Shown here: positions 8,158 to 15,762 of the stretch, piece after piece
Layout: each line of letters starts with the position of its first letter
Numbering within the stretch: the stretch's first letter is position 1
Source: Chloroflexus sp. Y-396-1
GTDB taxonomy: Bacteria; Chloroflexota; Chloroflexia; Chloroflexales; Chloroflexaceae
Direction: 5' to 3'
DNA length: 64,000 nucleotides
Assembly (NCBI RefSeq): GCF_000516515.1
Contig: NZ_KI911784.1
Span: forward strand, 4,626,633-4,690,632
Notes under the pieces: model-generated
Seen by the model: only the letters and a program-made list of their open reading frames with translations
Told to the model about the DNA's origin: nothing
Databases searched by the model: none
Made by a program: the position numbers and the translations under genes

Positions 8158-10374
8158 ATGATGATTGCATACCCTCGCTTGTTCTCTACCACAGCCCCCC
8201 GCCTTTGGCTATTTGTCGCTTACCAAACTGCTTTCCTTTCGATCCTTTTTTCATATCTACAAGTCCAATCTACAGGTGTCTCATCACCACCAATATCTGC
8301 AACGAGTCTTTTGTCGTATGCAACGATAGATCGCAATGTCTTCATCGAGAATCGCGGTCAGTTTGCCGATGGATTGGTCGCGGTCATGCTCGCACAGGAA
8401 GCTCAATTGGGCATCGGATACGATGGATGTTTGCATTTGATGTTTGATGATCTTCCACCAATTGTTCTAACATTTACTAGTGAGGGTTATATATCCCACG
8501 CCTCAGTTACACTTATTCGACCTCTAAAGACTAAAGTCTCATTTCTGTACGGAAATGATCCAGAAAAATGGCAATCTGATGTGCCAGTGTGGGAGAGTGT
8601 ACGAATTACTGGATTACTGCCACATATTGCAATAGAATTAGTCGTAGAAGCAAACCGTTTGCGGCTGAAAGCTATTCCAGATAACACCATTCCTGATCCA
8701 GATTTGCATAAGATAAAGCTCTTAGTCAGTAATACTGAAGTGGTTGGAATTGTTGATAGTGAGTTAGAAGTGCAAACCGGTAACCGGCGGCTATACTTAC
8801 CATTGCTCGAGATACATGGCAGAAATGCAACTTCGTTTCGTGCGACACCGATTGTTATTGATCCCTATGTAGTAAGTGCACCTTTTGTCTATCCAACGAT
8901 AACAAAAAAGTTCAAAACTTCAACCTCGACTAATATTGCACAAATACTAGCAGAAAGCACATTTTTGGGCGGTCGAATGGAAAAGAATTCAGACATCGCT
9001 ACAGTAATGTCACTAGATAGCCAAAATAACGTTGTGCTTGCGGGAGAAACTCGGTCTCCTAATTTCCCAACGACTCCAATAGCATATGACACAACATTCA
9101 ATAGACGCAGTGATGCAATCATTGTAAAACTGAGTAATGACTTGAGGACACTTCTAGCAGCAACATTTCTTGGCGGATATGGCGAAGAAACCATTACAGC
9201 ATTAACATTTGATAGTCATAACAATATAGTTGTTGCAGGTAATACGAATTCTCCCAACTTCCCAACCACGTCAGGAGCATATGATACGAGCTACAATGGA
9301 CGTGATGATGTATTCCTGGCGAAATTAAACAGTGACCTTTCAATCCTTCACGCGGCTACTTTCCTCGGTGGTCTTAGATCTGACTATGCAATTTCACTGA
9401 CACTAGACCGCAAGGATAATGTCTTTGCCGCAGGATATACGTGGTCTCTTGACTTCCCAATCACAGCAGGAGCGTATGATTCAACACCTGACATCCGGTC
9501 AGATGCGTTTGTAGCGCAACTGAGTAGCGATCTGACAGAACTTGTGGCGGCTACATTCCTTGGTGGAAGCAGATTGGATCTAGTCACAAAGCTGTTACTC
9601 GATGATCAAGGAAACGTAGTAATCACAGGACAAACACAATCTCCCGACTTCCCGACCACATCAGGAGCGTATGATACAACACACAATGGTTTGTATGATG
9701 GATTTGTAGCGAAGTTGAGCAATGACTTGACGATGCTTGAAAGCTCTACGCTTCTCGGTGGAAGCTATGATGAACTCCTTACTGCATTAGCTTTAGATAT
9801 TCAGGGGAATGTGATAGTAGCTGGAAGCACAACCTCTCCCGACTTCCCGACCACATCAGGAGCGTATGATACGATACACAATGGTTTGTATGATGGATTT
9901 GTAGCGAAGTTGAGTAATGACTTGACGATGCTTGAAAGCTCTACGCTTCTCGGTGAAAGCTATGATGAACTCCTCACTGCATTAGCTTTAGATATTCAGG
10001 GGAATGTGATAGTAGCTGGAAGCACAACCTCTCCCGACTTCCCGACCACATCAGGAGCGTATGATACGATACACAATGGGAAAGCAGATGTATTCGTGGC
10101 AAAGTTCAGCAACACCCTGAATACTCTCGAGAATGCTACCTTCCTCGGCGGAACTCTGTCTGACAATCCTACATCACTGGCACTAGATTCGCGGGGAAAT
10201 ATATTTGTGGCAGGATGGACTCTATCTCCTGATTTCCCAACAACTGTAAAGGCATATGATAGAACACATAACGGTGGTGTAGATATATTTGTCGCTAAAC
10301 TTACCTTGACTTCACAGAGACAAATGATACCGCTTTCAAAAGTTTGCAGGGTTTGCAATTTGTACCTCAGCTGA
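8158..10374 (+). CDS. SBBP-repeat beta-propeller surface protein
   Basis: A 738-residue protein with an N-terminal hydrophobic stretch (about residues 15-38), the FIENRGQF motif near residue 62, and then seven repeats of about 65 residues. The repeat pattern is TFLGG...LDxxGNVxVAGxTxSPDFPTTxxAYD...FVAKL. Such SBBP repeats are predicted to fold as beta-propeller blades, and seven repeats suit one complete propeller. Repeats 4-6 are almost identical at DNA level with a 195-bp period. After the last repeat the protein ends in an unrelated short tail (KVCRVCNLYLS), so a C-terminal anchor or sorting domain may have been lost. Codon use is visibly AT-richer than in neighbouring genes, which suggests transfer. 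ATG 8158 follows AGGAGAG. Function is unknown. Confidence 0.8.
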   Translation: MMIAYPRLFSTTAPRLWLFVAYQTAFLSILFSYLQVQSTGVSSPPISATSLLSYATIDRNVFIENRGQFADGLVAVMLAQEAQLGIGYDGCLHLMFDDLPPIVLTFTSEGYISHASVTLIRPLKTKVSFLYGNDPEKWQSDVPVWESVRITGLLPHIAIELVVEANRLRLKAIPDNTIPDPDLHKIKLLVSNTEVVGIVDSELEVQTGNRRLYLPLLEIHGRNATSFRATPIVIDPYVVSAPFVYPTITKKFKTSTSTNIAQILAESTFLGGRMEKNSDIATVMSLDSQNNVVLAGETRSPNFPTTPIAYDTTFNRRSDAIIVKLSNDLRTLLAATFLGGYGEETITALTFDSHNNIVVAGNTNSPNFPTTSGAYDTSYNGRDDVFLAKLNSDLSILHAATFLGGLRSDYAISLTLDRKDNVFAAGYTWSLDFPITAGAYDSTPDIRSDAFVAQLSSDLTELVAATFLGGSRLDLVTKLLLDDQGNVVITGQTQSPDFPTTSGAYDTTHNGLYDGFVAKLSNDLTMLESSTLLGGSYDELLTALALDIQGNVIVAGSTTSPDFPTTSGAYDTIHNGLYDGFVAKLSNDLTMLESSTLLGESYDELLTALALDIQGNVIVAGSTTSPDFPTTSGAYDTIHNGKADVFVAKFSNTLNTLENATFLGGTLSDNPTSLALDSRGNIFVAGWTLSPDFPTTVKAYDRTHNGGVDIFVAKLTLTSQRQMIPLSKVCRVCNLYLS
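9641..10030 (+). repeat. Tandem 195-bp duplication inside the propeller gene
   Basis: 9641-9835 and 9836-10030 differ at about five positions by eye. A third, partial copy starts at 10031 and diverges after about 50 bp. The period equals one 65-residue propeller repeat, so the reading frame is preserved. This indicates recent internal duplication or gene conversion. Confidence 0.9.
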
Positions 10375-10487
10375 ACTACACGATAATAATCTCTCCAGAA
10401 TATTGAAGGTAGAACACATTTAGGCAAAATTGTCGAAACAGTAGGAATAAAATCCCTCCGCCTATCTTTCACATATCTTTTCCTTGT

Positions 10488-11150
10488 TTAATAGCCTAGA
10501 ACTTGTGGCCCGAACTGTGCATCACATAAGAAGAGCGGGTTTTGACCATCGCCATGGTAGTTGTAGAGCTGGTTGCCAGCTCGCAATTGGACAAAGAGAC
10601 CGTCGATCAGCACCTGGATATAGGCCATGCCTGGTCGTGGACACCCAAGAGCGCCATCGGGCCAGGTGACTGCTGCGACCTGCACAACCTCTATGGTTGA
10701 CACGTCAACTCCTAGACGCTGGGCCAGGTCTTGCTTCGCCTGATCGATTTGTGCCTTCAACGCACCATCGAACGGCGGGTTTAATGGTTGGGCATTTGGC
10801 GGTAGAGTGGGAACACCGCCCTGATCGGAAGGTGGCATTGGTGTCTCCTTAACCGGTGGTACAGCAGGTACTGGCGTTGCAATCGGTGCAGCAGTTGGCG
10901 GCAACACAACGGTCGGTACAACAGTTGGTGCTAGTGATGATGTTGGTTGTGCGGTAAAGGTCGGGAACATCGTTGCAGTTGGTTCAGGCATCGTCATCTC
11001 ACGGGTTGCCGCTGGTGGTTGCGTTGGCAGCGATTGTTCGGGTAATGGCGAGGGTTGAGCAGGGAGAGCAGTGCTCGACGTACCACAACCCGAAAGAAGG
11101 AACACGCCGCTTATCAAGATCACAATCAATCTACGCATAGGCTTTCCCAT
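10488..11150 (-). CDS. Lipoprotein with proline/threonine-rich linker and conserved C-terminal domain
   Basis: A secreted lipoprotein of about 216-220 residues. The N-terminus is a signal peptide ending in the lipobox LLSGC. A low-complexity Pro/Thr/Ser linker follows to about residue 125, then a compact domain with LAQRLGVD, VTWPDGALGCPRPGMAY and the end LYNYHGDGQNPLFLCD. I recall this WPDG-LGCP domain from other Chloroflexota proteins, but I know no function for it. The two cysteines (in LGCP and FLCD) could form a disulfide outside the cell. Either ATG 11150 or ATG 11138 could be the start; the second gives a tidier signal peptide and has GGGAAAG ahead. Confidence 0.75.
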   Translation of the reverse strand: MGKPMRRLIVILISGVFLLSGCGTSSTALPAQPSPLPEQSLPTQPPAATREMTMPEPTATMFPTFTAQPTSSLAPTVVPTVVLPPTAAPIATPVPAVPPVKETPMPPSDQGGVPTLPPNAQPLNPPFDGALKAQIDQAKQDLAQRLGVDVSTIEVVQVAAVTWPDGALGCPRPGMAYIQVLIDGLFVQLRAGNQLYNYHGDGQNPLFLCDAQFGPQVLGY

Positions 11151-11282
11151 ACCGGTAGCAAATGAATGTCTTGCTGGTATAACGTATGACTATCGCGATT
11201 GGTTCCACACCATGGCCCTTTGTACAGGAAGGATGGATTGGCGTAAAAGAGAGGAGGGGTTTTCAGAGTTTTCATCGTTGAC

Positions 11283-11480
11283 TCCACTGCAAAAAGGTGA
11301 TCTTTCCACCACAGAGACCACGGAGATCGCAGAGACTAAAGATAATTTTATCGTTCATTGAACATAGGGTTGTGAACATTTTTCTTCCATGCGCCCAATG
11401 GCCAAAAATGATCCTTTTATTCATCAACCTTACACGCTCTGTGTACTCTGTGTGCTCCGTGGTGAGTTTTTTCAGTGCAC
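11283..11480. repeat. Imperfect inverted repeat with CCACGGAG/CACAGAG arms
   Basis: CACTGCAAAAA ... CCACCACAGAGACCACGGAG (about 11285-11325) is mirrored by CTCTGTGTGCTCCGTGGTGA ... TTTTTTCAGTGCA (about 11437-11479). The arms enclose about 110 bp without a convincing gene. It looks like a small non-coding element. Confidence 0.6.
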
Positions 11481-11580
11481 TCATCGTTGGTATGATAAAT
11501 GCCCTTTCCCAACGAACGACGATACACAAGCGATGAACGCTCCATACACTCAAAGCACCCCAACCAATACGGTCTGCTAG

Positions 11581-11605
11581 GTGCGCGGGCCTGCGGCCCG
11601 CGTCC
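11581..11605. repeat. REP-like palindrome GCGGGCC...GGCCCGC
   Basis: GCGCGGGCCTGCGGCCCGCG is a near-perfect palindrome. Related copies lie near 3909, 24336, 24810, 55583, 57450 and 57610. This copy sits in the gene-free zone 11151-12077. Confidence 0.6.
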
Positions 11606-11797
11606 CGCAGTATGCAACTGGAAACCATCACTACCAAGGATACCCGCTCGAGGAAGGAAGGGGTCCCCATACCGATGCAGTGACACCCATGATCGGTGGT
11701 ATACAGCGGGTTGGTCGCAGATTACTATCGGAACGGCATGCTGCATGCCTACACATAAGCTGCGGACGGCTTAGGACGCCGTTCCCGCATTTCTCCT

Positions 11798-12035
11798 GTG
11801 AGCCTGATCAAAAACGTTTCATCGCGCACGTACCGTGCTCGTGCGACGATGACGGGAGGAGGGGCCAACGTCCTTTCGCTCCCGCCCCCACCCTCCCCCT
11901 TCCTCTCCCGCAGCGCAGGAGAGGAAGGGGGCTGAGGGGAAGGTGAGGGCACCAAGCGTACTCGGCAGCACCGACAACTATATTCGTATCATTAGCGAGC
12001 CTGATCAACAGCCTAGGTTTTTGATCATGCTCTGA
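11798..12035. repeat. Inverted-repeat-bounded element, copy 3
   Basis: Left end GTGAGCCTGATCAAAAAC (11798-11815), right end GTTTTTGATCATGCTCTGA (12017-12035). Inside is the family's C-rich hairpin (11895-11931), followed by the GGTGAGGGCACCAAGCG segment. A second, truncated left end (GAGCCTGATCAACAG) occurs just inside the right end at about 11999. No gene is visible from 11151 to 12077. Confidence 0.75.
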
Positions 12036-12077
12036 GACATAACCACTATTGGGCAGGGCAATCATGTACCGAGGGCA

Positions 12078-14147
12078 TCAAGATACCCCTTCAAAACAAT
12101 AGACGCCAAACGGTGCTAAGCGTAACTCCTCACCGATACCACGACGCTCAAGACTATGCGGTGCAACCTGCAACAGCTCGGCGCCAACCGGTTGGGGTGC
12201 TATGAATCGACAAGGCAACGCAGCGAGATTAACAATACCGATCAGACGACGCTGATGAAACTCTCGACAAATGATTAACACATCACCAGCACTAGTCGTA
12301 ACCGACTGACAGGATACCGTTCCATAACGTAGAGCTGACTCGCGACGCCAGAGTGTTAACAATCGTGGTAGTACTTCGCGGTCTGCCAGCTCTTGACCGT
12401 TCCAAATAGCTGGGGTGAGACCACTGAATAGCATCACCGCCCACAATGCCTGACTAAGTCGTGAACCACGTAAGCCGTCAGCCAGTGGATTGCAATCGGC
12501 TGTATCGTGTGCTTCAAGGAATCCGATGCGATAGGCACTGTCGTACAGTTCAGCGTAATCGGCTTGATAGGTACACCATTCTGCTGGCGTAATCCGCCGC
12601 ATCGCAAGGTGCACGAGCATGTGGTGGCTGGGGTAATCAAACCAACCAGTGGCGAATTGGGCTGAACGTGGCCCTGAAAGCGTACTGAGCACGACTAATG
12701 CCGGTCGAGTCGCGACAATTTCGCGCAGCGCCTGCACCATCAGGGCAGAGCCGGCGCTGGCCCGCAACGGCGGGCGACGAATCCAGGCTAGGGCAGCACT
12801 GTACGGAGCGACAGCACGAATACCATCAAGCCTAAAATGATCGATCTGCCCAATTACCCACTGTTGCCAGTATAGACGCCAGTCGCTATGCAGCCAATCG
12901 AGGTGGTATCCACCCATTGGCAATGCTACACCAGGATGACAACCCACTGCTGGTGTGTCGGCCGGCACGCCGATGGCAAATGCTCCGCCTTCATCACGAA
13001 CGAACCATTCTGGATGCTCGGTGAGATAGCGCGAATCGGGCGCACATCCCTGCATTGCAACGTCGAGAAAGACCCGCATACTATGGTCATGAGCAGTAGC
13101 AATAAGTTGTCGAATCGCTGCTTTATCGCCGCAAGCCGGATCAAATCGTTCCAGATCGCCTATTAAGTGTGGCCGATCTCCGACAGTGTGCCATGGTAAC
13201 AAACAGAGCGTATCAACGCCAAGCGCCTTCAATTCCGGCAGACGCAAGCGTAATCCGTCAGCCCCCCCATGTTGCCGGAGATCGGCAACATAGATAATCG
13301 CATCACGAAGCCATGCTGCCGGCGGCTGCGGGAATGGGTTGACTGAACGATAGATCGTAAGCGCTGCTGGCCAGGACTGTGCTGTGAGTGTGAAGAATTG
13401 CCGCCCCACGGTAAGACGCCAGTCTGAACGAAGCCAGCAAGCAACAGCAATTTCATACGCCAGTGATACTGCTTGATGATCACTCCCCTGAACATAAGGG
13501 AGGGCAGCCTCTTCATCACTGTTGTACCAGCACAGAAAGGTCAGCGGCAAATTAGGATTAGACAATGCCATAACACCGCTACCCTGCGTGGGCGCCGGTT
13601 CAAAAGCACTCCCTCCCCGCACACCAGGCGCGAAGAAGCGGCGCGGCAAAACATTACGATCCTGAGCAACTGCAATATCGAACGGTGCGCGTGGACGCAC
13701 ACTGTTACTGGGCGCTTCAAAGGTACAATGAGCCGGTTCGCCAATTCGCAGGTGGGGGATAAGCATACGCACGCCGTACATGCGCAAATCGTCGCCACTG
13801 ACATTTTCTATCTCGACCCACCGCTCGATAACCTCACCCCCGAGCAGATAATGGTCAAAGATTTTTAGTGGCCCCAATCCGACAATGATCGTCATTTGCA
13901 ACCGATCATCTGCCTTAACCGTCAACCGATGCCAGATATAGCGGGAAAAGGTCTGGGTAGTAATCCAGTTATTTGGAGAACCCAGAGCCACATCAATCCC
14001 AGCACTCGGTGGGCCATAGCCTAGAACGTTCAGACTGTTATGACGGCGGAGTGTATGTAGTGCGCCACTATCGGTTGACCAGCCCAGTTCATAACAAGCG
14101 GTGCGTAAAATTATCTGGTCGGTCTGTTCGTAGAATTCGTAGCTCAT
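12078..14147 (-). CDS. Alpha-amylase-like GH13 family protein, possibly non-catalytic
   Basis: A 689-residue protein with an N-terminal beta-rich domain (about residues 1-260) and a TIM-barrel like that of GH13 amylases. Visible conserved regions are LPELKALGVDTLCLLPW (barrel start), FLDVAMQGC (region I), FRLDGIRAV with Asp441 where the nucleophile should be (region II), and FLEAHDTADCN (region IV). Region III, which normally carries the acid/base Glu, reads ALVVLSTLSGP. The expected Glu is Thr489, so ordinary hydrolase activity is doubtful. The C-terminal end resembles the beta domain that follows the barrel in amylases. No signal peptide is seen. It could be a divergent glucan-acting or a regulatory protein. 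Confidence 0.7.
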   Translation of the reverse strand: MSYEFYEQTDQIILRTACYELGWSTDSGALHTLRRHNSLNVLGYGPPSAGIDVALGSPNNWITTQTFSRYIWHRLTVKADDRLQMTIIVGLGPLKIFDHYLLGGEVIERWVEIENVSGDDLRMYGVRMLIPHLRIGEPAHCTFEAPSNSVRPRAPFDIAVAQDRNVLPRRFFAPGVRGGSAFEPAPTQGSGVMALSNPNLPLTFLCWYNSDEEAALPYVQGSDHQAVSLAYEIAVACWLRSDWRLTVGRQFFTLTAQSWPAALTIYRSVNPFPQPPAAWLRDAIIYVADLRQHGGADGLRLRLPELKALGVDTLCLLPWHTVGDRPHLIGDLERFDPACGDKAAIRQLIATAHDHSMRVFLDVAMQGCAPDSRYLTEHPEWFVRDEGGAFAIGVPADTPAVGCHPGVALPMGGYHLDWLHSDWRLYWQQWVIGQIDHFRLDGIRAVAPYSAALAWIRRPPLRASAGSALMVQALREIVATRPALVVLSTLSGPRSAQFATGWFDYPSHHMLVHLAMRRITPAEWCTYQADYAELYDSAYRIGFLEAHDTADCNPLADGLRGSRLSQALWAVMLFSGLTPAIWNGQELADREVLPRLLTLWRRESALRYGTVSCQSVTTSAGDVLIICREFHQRRLIGIVNLAALPCRFIAPQPVGAELLQVAPHSLERRGIGEELRLAPFGVYCFEGVS

Positions 14148-14211
14148 TCATCGACCGGCGTGGTCAGTATTAGAGGGAACAGATGTTTACAAAGAAATTA
14201 TAACACAAGCC

Positions 14212-14275
14212 GTAGAGGCGAAGCGATACGTCGCCTTACACAACACGAATAGGGGCAACGCGGTGCGTCTCTACC
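14212..14275. repeat. Two GGGGCGA-type hairpin repeats
   Basis: GTAGAGGCGA/TCGCCTTAC (14212-14239) and TAGGGGCAACGC/GCGTCTCTACC (14250-14275) are two adjacent members of a dispersed hairpin family. They lie between the GH13-like gene and the small membrane protein gene, near the latter's stop codon. Confidence 0.6.
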
Positions 14276-14573
14276 GCTCGTCATCACCACCGGAGATACG
14301 CCGTATTCGAGCGACGATGGCTGCTGATCCTATGAGGGCCAGCGTTGAGCTGCAAGCAACCAGCGCCAACCAGGTAGCATAGCGGCTAAAGACAGCTCTG
14401 AGCGGAGAATCATCTGGTTCCTGGGATATTTGTAATAGGAATGAGCCGGTCATACTGAGACCATTTCTCGATAGCGGAGCCGAAGTTTGTTCAGCAGCAT
14501 CGAGTATTATTGGTATTAAGTATGGAAGGCTGATAAGCAAGACCAGGAAGATTACAGACCAGTACCATTTCAT
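14271..14573 (-). CDS. Small membrane protein of unknown function
   Basis: About 100 residues starting MKWYWSVIFLVLLI, with one hydrophobic segment at residues 4-22 and a second at about residues 68-88. A short polar, probably extracytoplasmic, region lies between them and a basic-acidic tail (RIRRISGGDDER) follows. The ORF extends upstream, but ATG 14573 gives a natural membrane start and has AGAGAGA ahead. I do not recognise a family. It lies between the GH13-like gene and the ABC ATPase on the same strand. Confidence 0.5.
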   Translation of the reverse strand: MKWYWSVIFLVLLISLPYLIPIILDAAEQTSAPLSRNGLSMTGSFLLQISQEPDDSPLRAVFSRYATWLALVACSSTLALIGSAAIVARIRRISGGDDER

Positions 14574-14798
14574 ACATATCTCTCTACCGGCAATAACAAC
14601 CGCTCTATCGTAACACGATTCGGCCAATAGACATCATTGTCTATTTCGTCGAAACCATCTGTTGGGGGCTATCAGTAGAGTCGAGGCGACGCCGCGCCCC
14701 TAGTTGGACAACAACGAACAGCGTTTCACCAGCTTATGTCAGGACGCGAGCCAGAAGCCCACGCTCCAGGGCATAGAGCGGCATTTCCGGTCCCTCTC

Positions 14799-15500
14799 TC
14801 ACACCACACGCCGCCCCTTTACCACTTGATCGTCAGCAATCAGCCCGTCACGCACGCTGATAATTCGCTCGGCGTATCGTGCAACATCATGCTCGTGTGT
14901 GACCAAAATGATAGTAATTCCCTGTTCGGCGTTAAGTCGCTGAAAAATACCCATAATCTCAGCGCCGGTACGGGTATCGAGGGCGCCCGTTGGCTCGTCA
15001 GCCATAATGATACGCGGTTCATTCACCAATGCCCGCGCAATCGCGACGCGCTGCTGTTGCCCACCCGACAACTCATTTGGACGGTGATGTAGACGGTCTC
15101 CCATACCTACTGCTTCTAGGGCGCGCTGTGCTCGCTCCCGGCGATCTGGTCGTCCTTTGCCGTAGAGCATCGGTAATTCAACGTTCCGCAATGCCGTCGT
15201 GCGTTGGAGCAACATATATTGCTGGAACACAAAGCCAATCTTCTCATTACGAATAATTGCCAGTTCATCGTCACTCATTTCGCCAACATTGACCCCTTCC
15301 AGCAAATACTCGCCTGACGTTGGTCGGTCAAGACAACCGATGATATTCATCAGTGTGCTCTTCCCACTGCCCGACGGCCCCATAATTGCGACCATCTCAC
15401 CCTGTTGAATACTGAGCGAAATACCCCGCAGCGCGTGAACTTCGGTTTCGCCCATAATGTACACTTTTGTGATGTTGTGTAGTTGGATAAGTGGGATCAT
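14799..15500 (-). CDS. ABC transporter ATP-binding protein (LolD/MacB type)
   Basis: A 233-residue ATPase with all ABC motifs: Walker [11 protein letters not shown]-loop VFQQYMLL, signature LSGGQQQR, Walker B RIIMADEP and H-loop VTHEHD. The sequence [17 protein letters not shown] and the short length place it in the LolD/MacB (MacB-FtsX exporter) subgroup. That subgroup energises periplasm-facing permeases for lipoproteins, peptides or drugs. ATG 15500 has GAGGAACT ahead. No permease gene adjoins it here, so its partner must be encoded elsewhere. Confidence 0.88.
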   Translation of the reverse strand: MIPLIQLHNITKVYIMGETEVHALRGISLSIQQGEMVAIMGPSGSGKSTLMNIIGCLDRPTSGEYLLEGVNVGEMSDDELAIIRNEKIGFVFQQYMLLQRTTALRNVELPMLYGKGRPDRRERAQRALEAVGMGDRLHHRPNELSGGQQQRVAIARALVNEPRIIMADEPTGALDTRTGAEIMGIFQRLNAEQGITIILVTHEHDVARYAERIISVRDGLIADDQVVKGRRVV

Positions 15501-15706
15501 AGTTCCTCAAATGCTCATCAAGCCGTCTTGCAACATCGTCTGATCACATTGTACTTGAAATCATCTTGTGCCAATCTGCCGGGGATGCTAACTGCCAGTT
15601 CCCGATCCGGTCTCAGCCCACGTTACCACACCGTGTAATGATAGGTGAGACAGGTGCCTTCAATAGTACGGCCAACAACAATCTGACACTGTTTTGTCGC
15701 AAAGAC

Positions 15707-15715
15707 TGGTATAAT
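15707..15715 (+). promoter_or_regulatory. Extended -10 promoter of valS
   Basis: TGGTATAAT carries a TG extension and a perfect -10 hexamer, 48 bases ahead of the valS ATG. No good -35 lies at 17 bases, which is common for extended -10 promoters. The gap 15501-15762 has no other recognisable feature. Confidence 0.6.
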
Positions 15716-15762
15716 AATGTCAATAATATGACGTGATACAATTGCTTTTTGTTGAGGTATTT

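Noticed and set aside
8158-10374. Phage tail or defence-related beta-propeller
   Set aside because: The repeats match the SBBP pattern of surface proteins, and no phage or defence genes lie nearby.
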